DNA of 64,000 nt, from NCBI GenBank assembly GCA_902517885.1, contig CABYDZ010000001.1, positions 62,001 through 126,000 of the forward strand. Direction: 5' to 3'. The position numbers and the translations under genes were made by a program. The notes under the pieces were generated by a model, which did no database searches, was not told where the DNA came from, and was given only the letters and a program-made list of their open reading frames with translations. This document shows positions 9,401-18,760 of this stretch, one piece after another; within the stretch, counting starts at the first letter, position 1, and each line of letters begins with the position of its first letter. The DNA is from an uncultured Pelagibacteraceae bacterium (lineage in GTDB: Bacteria > Pseudomonadota > Alphaproteobacteria > Pelagibacterales > AG-422-B15).

Positions 9401-10522
9401 TTATAAGTTAGCTTTCCAAGCTTCCCATGCGTCGTTGATATCAGTATTGTTATCAGCGTACCACTCTGGGTTCATAAGAACATAGTTCTTAGTGTTTGCT
9501 GGAGCTGTAGGCATGTGAGGCATAATCTCAACTGCACCTGCTTGAGGTGAATTAAACCAAGGCTCATCAGCCATGATTATGTCTAGAGATGAGATTCTGA
9601 AAGGTGCGTAAGCGATATGCTTTGCACTTCCAGCCAATCCTTCAGAGCTTGTGAAGTATTTTAATGCTTCCATTGCTTCAGCTTGGTTAGGACCACCTTT
9701 TACAAGTACGAAGTACTCATAATCAAGAATTTGACCATCCCAAACCATTTTCATTGGTGAACCTTCGTTCACAATGGCGTTGAAATGACGTCCGTTCCAA
9801 CCAGTAGCCATGATAGCTTCACCAGAAACTAACTGCTCAGGTGGTTGTGCACCAGCAGACCAGAATATGCAACCACCATTAGGGTCGTTACAAAGTTCTG
9901 AAAGCTTATCAAGAGCTCTATCGATTCCATTTTCTTCCATGTAGTCATACACGTCAGCTCCTGGAACACCATCTGCAACTAATGCAAACTCGAGGTTTGA
10001 CATTGCAGAGCTATATAGAGATCTTACTCCTGGATATTTGCTTGGATTGAAGAAGTCTTCCATTGAATCAGGATAACTTCCGTCAAAATTTATGTTATCA
10101 GTGTTGTAAGCGTAGTTCCATGAGTAAAGAATGTTACCCACAGCACAGTCACTAGGCATTGGAGCAAAGAAGTCATCACTTGCTTTCATACCGTTTACAC
10201 CTGCTGGGAAGTCATTGTCGAAATCAAATTCTACAAACAATCCTTCGTCACAACCGATAATTGTATCACGTGCATACACATCGATGATGTCCCAAGTAAT
10301 TGCTCCAGACTCGACTTGAGCTTTAATTTCACTCAAACCTCCACTGTAGTCGATCCAGTTTACTTGAACGCCACTCTTCTCTTGATATGGGTCCCCGTAA
10401 CCTAGTTTTTGACTTTCCGTATATGCGCCACCCCAAGATACTACATTTACTTCCGCAGCTGTAGCCATTGTAGGTGCCACTAATAAAGCAGCCAAAGACA
10501 TTATTTTTGTTAATCTTAACAT
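9401..10522 (-). CDS. Periplasmic binding protein of polyamine-type ABC importer
   Basis: 373-residue secreted solute-binding protein of the PotD/PotF class. A signal peptide spans residues 1-22 (hydrophobic core SLAALLVAP, cleavage after TATA), and the mature start EVNVVSWGGAYTESQ is the usual opening of this family. Several Cys residues (DLSELCNDPNGGC region) could form a disulfide. The ligand is most likely a polyamine, but Asp/Trp contacts cannot be assigned without alignment. It lies between the ATPase gene (122-base gap) and the hairpin that precedes the permeases. Confidence 0.9.
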   Translation of the reverse strand: MLRLTKIMSLAALLVAPTMATAAEVNVVSWGGAYTESQKLGYGDPYQEKSGVQVNWIDYSGGLSEIKAQVESGAITWDIIDVYARDTIIGCDEGLFVEFDFDNDFPAGVNGMKASDDFFAPMPSDCAVGNILYSWNYAYNTDNINFDGSYPDSMEDFFNPSKYPGVRSLYSSAMSNLEFALVADGVPGADVYDYMEENGIDRALDKLSELCNDPNGGCIFWSAGAQPPEQLVSGEAIMATGWNGRHFNAIVNEGSPMKMVWDGQILDYEYFVLVKGGPNQAEAMEALKYFTSSEGLAGSAKHIAYAPFRISSLDIIMADEPWFNSPQAGAVEIMPHMPTAPANTKNYVLMNPEWYADNNTDINDAWEAWKANL

Positions 10523-10644
10523 GATTAATCGTCTCCTTTTTTTATATAAAGAAGATATTACATAGGGGCTTTAACAAAAACGCAACAAAAAAAGGTAAAT
10601 TTTTTCAATATTTTAGGATTGAATCTATATGTAGTATCAAAGGT

Positions 10645-11733
10645 TTAGTAATCTAGTGCTCGACAGTCCTGAGAAGACCAACCTAAATTTACTTTGTCAC
10701 CAAGATTAAGCTTTGAATTACTACTCGCATTTGGAACTTTAAGAATAAAATCATCATTGCCCAGCAAATTCACACGTACTCTTGTATGATCTCCATGGTA
10801 AATGATTTCTTTTATTTCAGCTTCAAATCGATTTTCAATTTGCTCAGTCGGATTTATGTTAACCCTTTCAGGTCGAAGTGAAATCCTTGATTTTTCACCA
10901 GCAGAGGATACTGCTATTGGGTTCGCTAATATTATCTCGCCTGTACTTGTCTCAACTTTTGCAGAACCAGATGCTAGTTCTTTTACAGTTCCAGTAAAAG
11001 TATTGTTTTCCCCAATAAAGCCAGCAACAAAAGAATTAACTGGTGTCTCGTATAATTCATTGGGACCAGAAAGCTGCTGCACCTTACCATCATTAAAGAC
11101 GGCAATTCTGTTTGACATTGTTAATGCTTCACCTTGATCGTGTGTAACATATACGACCGTAACACCCAATGTTTCATGAATATGTTTTAATTCGTATTGC
11201 ATGCTCTCACGCAAGTTTTTGTCTAACGCACCTAAAGGTTCATCCATTAAAACTAATTTAGGATCAAATACTAATGCTCTCGCAACAGCGACACGTTGCT
11301 GTTGACCGCCAGACAGTTGAGCAGGCATTCTGTTTTCAAAGCCCGTTAGTGAAACCATTTTTAGGGTCTTATTTATACGCTCTTCTATTTCTGCCTTATC
11401 AATTTTTCTAACCTTTAATGGAAATGCTAAATTTTCAAATACTGAAAGGTGAGGGAAAAGAGCGTAGTTTTGAAAAACCATACCAATGCCTCTTTTGTGA
11501 GGAGGTATGTTATTAATTGGGTTTCCATCAAAATAAATTTCTCCATTAGTAGGCGTCTCAAAGCCTGCAAGCATCATTAATGTAGTTGTTTTACCTGAAC
11601 CTGATGGCCCTAATAAAGTTAGAAACTCCCCTTCAGCAATATCAAGGTCTAGACCTTTTACGACCAGTTCTTTACCGTCGTAACTTTTGTCAACTTGTTC
11701 AAATTTAACGAAATCTGACTTTTTTCCACTCAT
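10645..11733 (-). CDS. ABC transporter ATPase, PotA-like
   Basis: 362-residue cytoplasmic ATPase that powers the importer. It shows Walker A GPSGSGKT (43-50), a Q-loop in GMVFQNYALFPHL, signature LSGGQQQRVAVARAL, Walker B VLMDEPLGALD and an H-loop in VTHDQGEAL. The last 110 residues form the TOBE regulatory domain typical of PotA/MalK-type ATPases. It is the first gene of the minus-strand operon (ATPase, binding protein, two permeases). A 118-base AT-rich divergent spacer separates it from the aldehyde dehydrogenase gene, suggesting shared regulation of uptake and oxidation. Confidence 0.92.
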   Translation of the reverse strand: MSGKKSDFVKFEQVDKSYDGKELVVKGLDLDIAEGEFLTLLGPSGSGKTTTLMMLAGFETPTNGEIYFDGNPINNIPPHKRGIGMVFQNYALFPHLSVFENLAFPLKVRKIDKAEIEERINKTLKMVSLTGFENRMPAQLSGGQQQRVAVARALVFDPKLVLMDEPLGALDKNLRESMQYELKHIHETLGVTVVYVTHDQGEALTMSNRIAVFNDGKVQQLSGPNELYETPVNSFVAGFIGENNTFTGTVKELASGSAKVETSTGEIILANPIAVSSAGEKSRISLRPERVNINPTEQIENRFEAEIKEIIYHGDHTRVRVNLLGNDDFILKVPNASSNSKLNLGDKVNLGWSSQDCRALDY

Positions 11734-11851
11734 GATTTCAGACTAAGGTAAAAATAGTTGGGAATCTAGGGTTATTTACACTAAATTAATTATAGATAAA
11801 AATTATAATAAAGTTCGTTAATTAGCCAAAACAAGATATTACAAAATATAA

Positions 11852-13285
11852 ATGAAAAAATATCAACACTACATAAATGGAGAGTGGATTGACTCCAAAG
11901 GAAATGAAGTTATTGCCGTTGTCAATCCAGCGACAGAAGAAGTAATAGGAGAAATTTCAGCTGCTAATAAAGATGACATTGATCTAGCTGTTGCAGCTGC
12001 AAAAGCAGCTTATGATTCACGAGTGCTTGTCGATATGAATCCAATGGAGAGAGCAAAGTTAATGCGCGGCATCGCAGATGAATTAAGAAAGATCAGCAAA
12101 GATGGTGGTGCACTACTATGTGCAGAGAATGGAAAATTGCTAGGTGCATCTGAGTATGAGTTTTTGGACGCCGCAAACTATTTTGACTATTACAGTGGAT
12201 TGACTGACAAAATTGAAGGTCAAACTATACCAGTGAACAATCAGGTCATGGATTATACCTTGTATGAACCTTATGGTGTTTCAGGTCATATTGTGCCTTG
12301 GAACTTTCCTATTTCAATGTTGGCACGTTCTCTAGCCTGTTCATTTGCCGCGGGAAATTCAACAGTTATAAAACCAGCTGAGCTAACTCCTCTAGCAACC
12401 ACTTCTTTTTTTGCACAGGCTATTCACAATGCAGGCGTACCGAAGGGACTTGTTAATATAGTAACTGGATACGGCGTTGAAGCTGGAGCTGCATTGACAT
12501 CACATGATGATGTTGCTCAAATCACTTTCACTGGTTCTGTGAAAACGGGAAAGACAATACTTCATGCTGCTGCAGAAAGAGCTGTGCCAGCAGTAGTAGA
12601 GCTAGGTGGTAAATCAGCTGCCGTTGTTTTGCCAGACGCTGATATAGATAAAGTTGTTAACGCAACAAAAGTTGGAATATTTAGTCAAGCCGGACAAATA
12701 TGTTCAGCAATGTCACGCATGATCGTTCATAAATCTATAAAAGATGAGGTATTAGATAAGCTATCAGAATTAGCCAAATCGATAAAAGTTGGACCAGGCA
12801 ATGAGGAAGGCGTTGATCTCACACCTGTAATATCAGAAGAACAACTTCAAAAAGTAGAAAACTATGCAAGATCAGGTTTACAAGCTGGAGCGACAGCAAT
12901 ATCTGGAGGTCATCGAGTTGATCGTAAAGGATATTTCTTTGAGCCAACAATTTATGCTGATGTGAAGCCTGATATGACCATTGCTCAAGAAGAAATTTTT
13001 GGTCCATTCTTATCCGTGCTGGAATACGAAGATCACGAAGAAGCAGTTCATATTGCAAATGATACAGACTATGGTTTAGCGGCTGGCGTATTTACTAAAG
13101 ATGTTGATATGGCAACGAAAACAGCAGCTAAGCTTAATGGCGGACAAGTTTATGTGAACAGTTGGTTTACGGGAAGTATCGCAACTCCTTTTGGAGGGTA
13201 TAAGCAATCAGGGTATAGTCGTGAAAAAGGTCAGCAAGCTATAAAGAGCTATTTGCAACTAAAAAATGTTGGAATTCAACTTTAA
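11852..13285 (+). CDS. Aldehyde dehydrogenase (betaine-/aminoaldehyde type)
   Basis: 477-residue NAD(P)-dependent aldehyde dehydrogenase. Catalytic features are Asn151 (PWNFP), Glu250 (VELGGKS) and the nucleophile Cys284 in GQICSAMSR, with the Gly-rich FTGSVKTG segment for cofactor binding. Length and motifs fit the betaine-aldehyde / gamma-aminobutyraldehyde branch. Being divergent from a polyamine-type importer, it may oxidise an aldehyde made from the imported amine; this is inference from context. Its stop abuts the end of the convergent DUF3726 gene with no gap. Confidence 0.9.
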   Translation: MKKYQHYINGEWIDSKGNEVIAVVNPATEEVIGEISAANKDDIDLAVAAAKAAYDSRVLVDMNPMERAKLMRGIADELRKISKDGGALLCAENGKLLGASEYEFLDAANYFDYYSGLTDKIEGQTIPVNNQVMDYTLYEPYGVSGHIVPWNFPISMLARSLACSFAAGNSTVIKPAELTPLATTSFFAQAIHNAGVPKGLVNIVTGYGVEAGAALTSHDDVAQITFTGSVKTGKTILHAAAERAVPAVVELGGKSAAVVLPDADIDKVVNATKVGIFSQAGQICSAMSRMIVHKSIKDEVLDKLSELAKSIKVGPGNEEGVDLTPVISEEQLQKVENYARSGLQAGATAISGGHRVDRKGYFFEPTIYADVKPDMTIAQEEIFGPFLSVLEYEDHEEAVHIANDTDYGLAAGVFTKDVDMATKTAAKLNGGQVYVNSWFTGSIATPFGGYKQSGYSREKGQQAIKSYLQLKNVGIQL

Positions 13286-13900
13286 TTAATCATTATCTTC
13301 AAGACCAGCTCCAGCAGCTGTGCTCTTTAATTTTTCATTTTCTTCAACAAAGGTATCTGTTGATAATTTATACAACTCATCCCAAACCTCTTGAGAGAAC
13401 GAATCCTCATTTTCAATAACTTCTATTTTAACGTTTTTTGTATTTTCTAATATCAATGAATTAATATCACTATTACTAAACATGTACTTGTCTAAATTAA
13501 ATTTAAACTTGTAATCGTCAATCTCAATGCTGACTCTTTTCCCAATAAGAAATGAAAGTCTACTTATGAAAGGGATCATAAGAAGAGGGAAGTTAACATT
13601 ATAAAAATTAATTTCTTTTAAAATTTCTATATTTTTGAAATCATCTATCAGACTGACTCCTGTCAGAATAGGGCAAAGACTTTCATTATCTATTTTGTTT
13701 TGGGACTTTATACCATTAGGACCAATTGGTGTTTTAGTTTTTATGACGCTTAAATAGGATTTTAAATTTTCAATACCAGCAATTCCTATTAATTCTAATA
13801 CATCAATATTTTTTCCAACTTCCTCAGCTACGCCCCATGAGTATCCTGCAGCTTTAGTAGCTCTTTTTGAAACTGTAATGATTTCACTCGAAGACCTCAT
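13286..13900 (-). CDS. DUF3726 family protein
   Basis: 204-residue soluble protein. The N-terminal segment KRATKAAGYSWGVAEEVGKN (12-31) is the hallmark of DUF3726, a family of unknown function found mostly in alphaproteobacteria. No catalytic motif is evident. It starts 4 bases after the stop of the 552-residue unknown gene and is the last of three tightly packed minus-strand genes (M19 dipeptidase homologue, unknown, DUF3726), so a joint role is likely. Confidence 0.75.
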   Translation of the reverse strand: MRSSSEIITVSKRATKAAGYSWGVAEEVGKNIDVLELIGIAGIENLKSYLSVIKTKTPIGPNGIKSQNKIDNESLCPILTGVSLIDDFKNIEILKEINFYNVNFPLLMIPFISRLSFLIGKRVSIEIDDYKFKFNLDKYMFSNSDINSLILENTKNVKIEVIENEDSFSQEVWDELYKLSTDTFVEENEKLKSTAAGAGLEDND

Positions 13901-13904
13901 GAAA

Positions 13905-15563
13905 TTATGAATAGATCCATCTGTCGTTAGTTTGACTTATCTCATTCATCAGAGGAGCTCCTTGATACATGCATATTCTCAGCCATTTATCAGAACGAGG
14001 ATCAAATTTTTGTGCCCCAAAAAAAGATAACTTTAATCTCAGCATATCAATGGGCATTAAATTTGAACCGATCGAATTATCTTGAATTTCTGAATATGGT
14101 AACTTCTCAGCTATAAAGCATCTTCTTACCACATGTCTTAAATCGCTATTTTTCCTTAAAAACTCTGATAAAATTTGGTCTTCAGGAACATCCAAAATAC
14201 GATAATACAAATCATTTATATCACGAGCGATGGCAAGAGGCTGTTCCAACTCAGATCCTTCGTCATCAAACCTGTTTGCTAACCTTGGCTCCTCTTTATT
14301 TTTTGAGATAAACCAGAATTTTTCATTTGGCTCATTTTTTGAGAAATCAATCTCGATAATATCTTTGTAACCTCGAGAAATTATATTCTTTAATTCACTT
14401 AATTTTTTGTAAGTTGGTATATTGAAATATAAATCTTCATTGGAACTCATATTTGATATTAAAGGGTTAATAATTGAGTCGTAAGGTTCCATCATTAGCG
14501 AAACGATAAATTCAATACCTTCAAAACTTAAATGTTTTTCAATCCATGTATAAAGATGATCCCAAAGATTCTCTTTATCTACAGATAAGGTTGGAAGATA
14601 TTCACTTTCAAATTTTTCAATATCATTCCTTAAATCTTTTATTTTTTTTATTTGATACTCGCTTTCTGTTTCCCAAGTACTAATCATATTTTTAGAAAGC
14701 TTGAGACATTCCTTAAATACATTTAATTCACTTGCCTTAACTTTACTTATTTCTCTAATTTGTTTTAACGCTTCTTCTTTAGCAAAAATCCACTGATGCA
14801 ACAGAGATGGATGATTAATAATAAAAGGAGCCATACCAAGTCCTGTTGAATTTCCTATTCCAAGTTTACGTGCTATTGACAGATCAAGTGTGACAGCCAA
14901 TATAGGATTCTTCTTTTTAGCAATGTGATTAACTTGGTCAAAAGTAAACTGACGCACTAAATAAACCAACATCATTTCAAGTCGAAAAGGACCATTAATT
15001 TCTTTACGGTCTTTAATTCTATATCGATCAGCTAATCCAAATTTGCCAGATCCATAAACCGCTGTGGTTCTATAGAGGTAGCCAACTTTTTTTATCAAAG
15101 ATAAATCAGGTTGAACTCCCTTTGATAGTTTTTCAACAACATGATTAAAAATTCTTACAGACTTATTTGCTCTCGATAATGTTAACTCTTTATAACTGCA
15201 TCGGCCAACTTCTTGCTTAGGAACATTCAATTTTAATCTTTGAATATCTTTTTCTGTTGGTATTCCATCGTGAAGAACAAATGCTGCATCCCACTTCGTA
15301 GCAATTACTCTGTCGGACCTTTCTGAAGCATCAAGCTCATTAGCAAAGCAAATCAATGAATAGGTTCGACTATCTTTATTTACTGAATAAACAGCAGTTC
15401 CAAAACCTTGTTCATCAAGATCAAATAAATCACATTTAAATGTCCAACTTTTAAATTCTCTCACAAAACTTCTCAGAAAAGATAGCTTTGTTTGATGAAA
15501 GGAGCCTAATCGCTTAAGTGTCATGACTTCATGAGGATCGCGGTGCTTAATTTGATTATGCAT
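13905..15563 (-). CDS. Unrecognised 552-residue protein
   Basis: Not assigned to a family. It is hydrophilic, without a signal peptide or membrane helix, and rich in Lys, Glu and Ile in the middle. Features seen: an N-terminal segment with repeated aromatic residues (FVREFKSWTFKCDLFDLDEQGFG), a Gly-rich YGSGKFGLADRYRI stretch near 170-183, and a helical region around 280-330 with coiled-coil character. Its ATG overlaps the dipeptidase stop (TAATG), and it is followed 4 bases later by the DUF3726 gene, so the three are probably translated together. A cytosolic enzyme or an assembly partner of DUF3726 is possible; nothing decides it. Confidence 0.6.
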   Translation of the reverse strand: MHNQIKHRDPHEVMTLKRLGSFHQTKLSFLRSFVREFKSWTFKCDLFDLDEQGFGTAVYSVNKDSRTYSLICFANELDASERSDRVIATKWDAAFVLHDGIPTEKDIQRLKLNVPKQEVGRCSYKELTLSRANKSVRIFNHVVEKLSKGVQPDLSLIKKVGYLYRTTAVYGSGKFGLADRYRIKDRKEINGPFRLEMMLVYLVRQFTFDQVNHIAKKKNPILAVTLDLSIARKLGIGNSTGLGMAPFIINHPSLLHQWIFAKEEALKQIREISKVKASELNVFKECLKLSKNMISTWETESEYQIKKIKDLRNDIEKFESEYLPTLSVDKENLWDHLYTWIEKHLSFEGIEFIVSLMMEPYDSIINPLISNMSSNEDLYFNIPTYKKLSELKNIISRGYKDIIEIDFSKNEPNEKFWFISKNKEEPRLANRFDDEGSELEQPLAIARDINDLYYRILDVPEDQILSEFLRKNSDLRHVVRRCFIAEKLPYSEIQDNSIGSNLMPIDMLRLKLSFFGAQKFDPRSDKWLRICMYQGAPLMNEISQTNDRWIYS

Positions 15564-16534
15564 TAATGAATATTCTCTCTATAAAAATTAAACCAGTTGT
15601 CACCTAATATTGCATCTACTTCTTTATTATCAAAGCCAACTTCTTTTAAGCCTGATTCAAGATTGTTAAACCCTAAAGTATTTTTAAACCAATCCGGCTG
15701 TCTTGGAAATGCCGCATCAGTTTTCGACCCTTCTCCATAATCCTTAGTTTTCGTCCAAGTCCCATTTCTCATCCACTCAACAACAGAGTCAGGTTGATCA
15801 AGACATAAATCTGATCCAATACCTACATGATCAATTCCCATTAGATCTACAGTCCTTGCAGTCATTTCACAAAAACTTTTCAGAGTGCAATTAGTTCCTC
15901 CAAGAAGATGGTGAGGATAGAGTGAAAGACCTATGATGCCTTTTGACTGACTAAGTGCTTTTAATATTTCATTTGATTTATTTCTCCTAGCTGGATGCCA
16001 AAAGGATGGATTGGCATGGGTGATAGCAATGGGCTTTTCTGAAATTTTTATCGCATCTAGCGTTGATTGCTCAGCTGAGTGCGACATATCCACAACGATA
16101 CCAACTCTATTCATTTCCTTAATGACTTCTCTGCCCATTCGAGTAACACCACTATCGTTATCTTCATAACAACCTGTTGCGAGTAGAGATTGATTATTGT
16201 AGGTGAGCTGCATAAAAACTGCTCCCAGATCATGTACGGATTTAACAAGACCAATATCATCTTCAATGGGTGAGCAATTTTGAAAGCCAAAAAAAACTGC
16301 AGTTTTATTTTCCTCTTTTGCTCTTTCTATATCTTCGTACGTTCTACCATGTATCAATAAATTATCAAATTCTTCAAAATACGTATTCCACCGCTCTACA
16401 TTATTTTTTACTTCATCAAAATCTTCATGATAAGCAATGGTTACATGAATTGCATTTAAACCAGCTTCATTATTGATTTTAAAAATTTCTTCTGACCAAT
16501 TACAATATTGTAAATTATCGATTCTATAGGTCAT
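15563..16534 (-). CDS. M19 (membrane dipeptidase) family protein with altered metal site
   Basis: 323-residue amidohydrolase-fold protein of peptidase family M19. The later ligands are present: His152 in DMSHS, His173 in THANP, an Arg pair after HPARRN, and Asp in GIGSDLCLD. The N-terminal HxD ligand pair of renal dipeptidase is replaced by DNLQYCNWS (6-14), and the bridging-Glu segment reads GFQNCSPIED instead of an EG motif. No signal peptide is seen, so it is cytoplasmic. The subgroup may act on non-peptide amides or on a different metal arrangement. It heads the operon with the unknown 552-residue gene and DUF3726. Confidence 0.82.
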   Translation of the reverse strand: MTYRIDNLQYCNWSEEIFKINNEAGLNAIHVTIAYHEDFDEVKNNVERWNTYFEEFDNLLIHGRTYEDIERAKEENKTAVFFGFQNCSPIEDDIGLVKSVHDLGAVFMQLTYNNQSLLATGCYEDNDSGVTRMGREVIKEMNRVGIVVDMSHSAEQSTLDAIKISEKPIAITHANPSFWHPARRNKSNEILKALSQSKGIIGLSLYPHHLLGGTNCTLKSFCEMTARTVDLMGIDHVGIGSDLCLDQPDSVVEWMRNGTWTKTKDYGEGSKTDAAFPRQPDWFKNTLGFNNLESGLKEVGFDNKEVDAILGDNWFNFYRENIH

Positions 16535-16743
16535 ATACTTCTAATTCATTGATCATTGTTTCTATTCATATACTATGAAAACGTTGAGAGGGAAACAATG
16601 CTAAGAAAATCGATTTTTGAGCAATTTTAATGTTTTTTTTCGCAAAACTGCGACAATTTTAGCCTCAATTCTCCTTCTGAACTTCTTTCTTTCTACATTT
16701 AAGATATTATATTTAATGAGAAACTAATTTTAAAAACTACATT

Positions 16744-17343
16744 ATGTACACGCCTATTAACCAATATATTGAGAGACTGGAAAATATCTCTTTTGATGTT
16801 GATGAATTGAACAAAGCAGTATCTGAGCTTGTAAAGATCAGACCTTTTGAAAATGAAAACTTAAAACCAGGTATGTTGAAGTCCAATGCAATCTGCTTGA
16901 ACTATGATGAAAAGGAATTGGATGAATGGTTTGGGGGTAATATAAGAGGAAAATATTGGACAAAGCCTGATTCTTCTTTTGAGGAGATGGAACGTGAGCC
17001 ATATATTGATGAAACGAGATATACATTATTCAATCCAAAACTAAACAATACTTACTTCAAATTTGTCTATGAAAAAATTAATGAGTTTTTTGAAGTAGGA
17101 AGATGCAGAGTTATTAAAATGCCTCCTAGAACGACTCTGAGTTGGCATCGTGATCCTGAGAAACGTATTCACGTTGCCATCAAAACAAATTATGGTGCCA
17201 GGATGTTTATTGAGCATACGGGTCATCATATTCCTGCTGATGGAAATATTTATCTAACCGATAATACTAAGTATCACACAGCCATCAATGGTGGTGAAGA
17301 AGATCGAATTCATTTAGTGGCGACCGTTTTAGGTACAAAGTAG
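16744..17343 (+). CDS. Aspartyl/asparaginyl beta-hydroxylase-like 2OG dioxygenase
   Basis: 199-residue protein with a C-terminal double-stranded beta-helix domain. The iron triad is visible as His135 and Asp137 (SWHRDPE) and His178 (TKYHTAING), and Arg188 is well placed to bind 2-oxoglutarate. Substrate is unknown; relatives hydroxylate Asp/Asn or small molecules. It is monocistronic, facing away from the dipeptidase operon across a 209-base spacer, and it ends 2 bases from the convergent glutamine-synthetase-like gene. The start is the first ATG, directly after an AT-rich promoter-like stretch. Confidence 0.75.
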   Translation: MYTPINQYIERLENISFDVDELNKAVSELVKIRPFENENLKPGMLKSNAICLNYDEKELDEWFGGNIRGKYWTKPDSSFEEMEREPYIDETRYTLFNPKLNNTYFKFVYEKINEFFEVGRCRVIKMPPRTTLSWHRDPEKRIHVAIKTNYGARMFIEHTGHHIPADGNIYLTDNTKYHTAINGGEEDRIHLVATVLGTK

Positions 17344-17345
17344 AT

Positions 17346-18671
17346 TTAGCAATCAATAATATTTTTTCTTTCCCAATTTTTTTTATTTTCATCGCTAACT
17401 TTATTGTGTTCTGCAATTTCTCTTTTTTTAAGTTTTATGTATTGAGAGACAACTTTTGAGCCTATAGATTTTTTTACAACTTCACTGGCTTTAAATTTAT
17501 TAAGTGAGTCTATAAGAGAGTGAGGTAACTTTTTAATTCTCTTTAACTTATTTCCTTGTGAATACATATTCACATCTATCCTTTTGCCAGGATTTCTTTT
17601 ATTTTTTATTCCATCCAATCCCATAGCAATCAGCCCAGCTTGCAAGAGATAGGGATTAACTGCACCATCAGCGGGCCTGAATTCTATCCTTCCTGCATCC
17701 GGTATTCTGATCATATGAGTCCGGTTATTTCCTGAATAGGTTACAGCAGTAGGTGAATACGTTGATCCTGAATTGGTTGTTCTCGCATTCAAACGATCAT
17801 AACTATTTAATGATGGATTGAACCAAGCAGAAAATGAAACAACAGATTTCATTATCCCACCAATAAAGTGGTAGCCCATTTTGGATAAGCCAAGCTCATT
17901 ATCCTGATCAAGAAAATGATTTTGCTTCTTTTTTAAATCCCATAAAGATGCGTGTGCATGACAACCATTTCCAGTTAATTCATCAAATGGCTTGGGCATA
18001 AACGTTGCTCTTAATCCGTGTTTTTCAGCAATAGATTTTACCATAAATTTAAAAAAAACATGTCGATCTGCAGTTGTGAGAGAATCAGTATAATCCCAAT
18101 TCATTTCATATTGCCCATTTGCATCTTCATGATCATTTTGATAGGGCTTCCACCCAAGCTTGATCATGGAGTCACAAATTTCCTTTAAAATATCATAGCG
18201 CCTCATCAATGCTGCCACATCATAACAAGGTTTTTGAGCATCATCCCTTGAATCAGCAACTTCAGTTCCAGCTTCATTAAGTATAAAAAATTCACACTCT
18301 ACACCCGTCATCATTTTAAAATTGAGATCTGTCATTTGGCTAATTTGTTTTTTGAGAATGACACGTGGGCATTGATCCATGGGCGCATTGTTAATAACCA
18401 GATCACTGGCCAACCAAGCAACATCTGGTTGCCATGGTAGTTGTATGAGACTTTCAGGGTCTGGAACGGCAAACATGTCAGGAGATGCAAAATCAAGGTC
18501 TAGGTATGTTGCAAAACCACCAAATCCAGCACCGGTTTTTTGCATATCAGAAATAGCGCGAGCAGGAACCAATTTTGCACGTTGGATCCCAAACAAATCA
18601 ACAAAACTTATTAAGAAGTATTTGATTTTCTTTTGCTGAGCGATCTTAGCTAAATTACTTTTCATAATCAT
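17346..18671 (-). CDS. glnT: Type III glutamine-synthetase-like ligase
   Basis: 441-residue ATP-dependent glutamate-amine ligase of the GlnT / type III group. Conserved blocks are KYFLISFVDLFG near the start, GVECEFFIL, HEDANGQYEMNWDYTD, the ATP/metal motif GNGCHAHASLW, and RIEFRPADGAVNPYL. The group includes gamma-glutamylmethylamide synthetases as well as ammonia ligases, so the amine may be methylamine or a polyamine instead of ammonia. I start at ATG 18671, which lies 8 bases after a GGAAG site; an upstream in-frame ATG at 18701 has none. Polyamine-type transport and an aldehyde dehydrogenase nearby would fit a gamma-glutamylation pathway, but they are not adjacent. Confidence 0.82.
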   Translation of the reverse strand: MIMKSNLAKIAQQKKIKYFLISFVDLFGIQRAKLVPARAISDMQKTGAGFGGFATYLDLDFASPDMFAVPDPESLIQLPWQPDVAWLASDLVINNAPMDQCPRVILKKQISQMTDLNFKMMTGVECEFFILNEAGTEVADSRDDAQKPCYDVAALMRRYDILKEICDSMIKLGWKPYQNDHEDANGQYEMNWDYTDSLTTADRHVFFKFMVKSIAEKHGLRATFMPKPFDELTGNGCHAHASLWDLKKKQNHFLDQDNELGLSKMGYHFIGGIMKSVVSFSAWFNPSLNSYDRLNARTTNSGSTYSPTAVTYSGNNRTHMIRIPDAGRIEFRPADGAVNPYLLQAGLIAMGLDGIKNKRNPGKRIDVNMYSQGNKLKRIKKLPHSLIDSLNKFKASEVVKKSIGSKVVSQYIKLKKREIAEHNKVSDENKKNWERKNIIDC

Positions 18672-18734
18672 AATTATGACTTCCAATTTTTTTAAATTCA
18701 ATAAGGATTATAGGCTATATTTATGTTAACCAAG

Positions 18735-18747
18735 ACCCATTTTGGGT
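18735..18747. promoter_or_regulatory. Palindromic operator candidate before the regulator
   Basis: Sequence ACCCATTTTGGGT, an inverted repeat CCCA-N3-TGGG, 13 bases before the ATG of the HTH regulator. The same element, with one end base changed, occurs on the other strand between the TolC-like and adhesin genes at 22672. Two near-identical palindromes in divergent or upstream spacers of linked genes suggest autoregulation plus control of the adhesin locus. Confidence 0.6.
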
Positions 18748-18760
18748 ATACCATCAAACT

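Noticed and set aside
16635-16665. Short hairpin TCGCA/TGCGA after a T run upstream of the dioxygenase gene
   Set aside because: Only 5 bp, and the T run lies before the stem on the plus strand; not a terminator for either neighbour.
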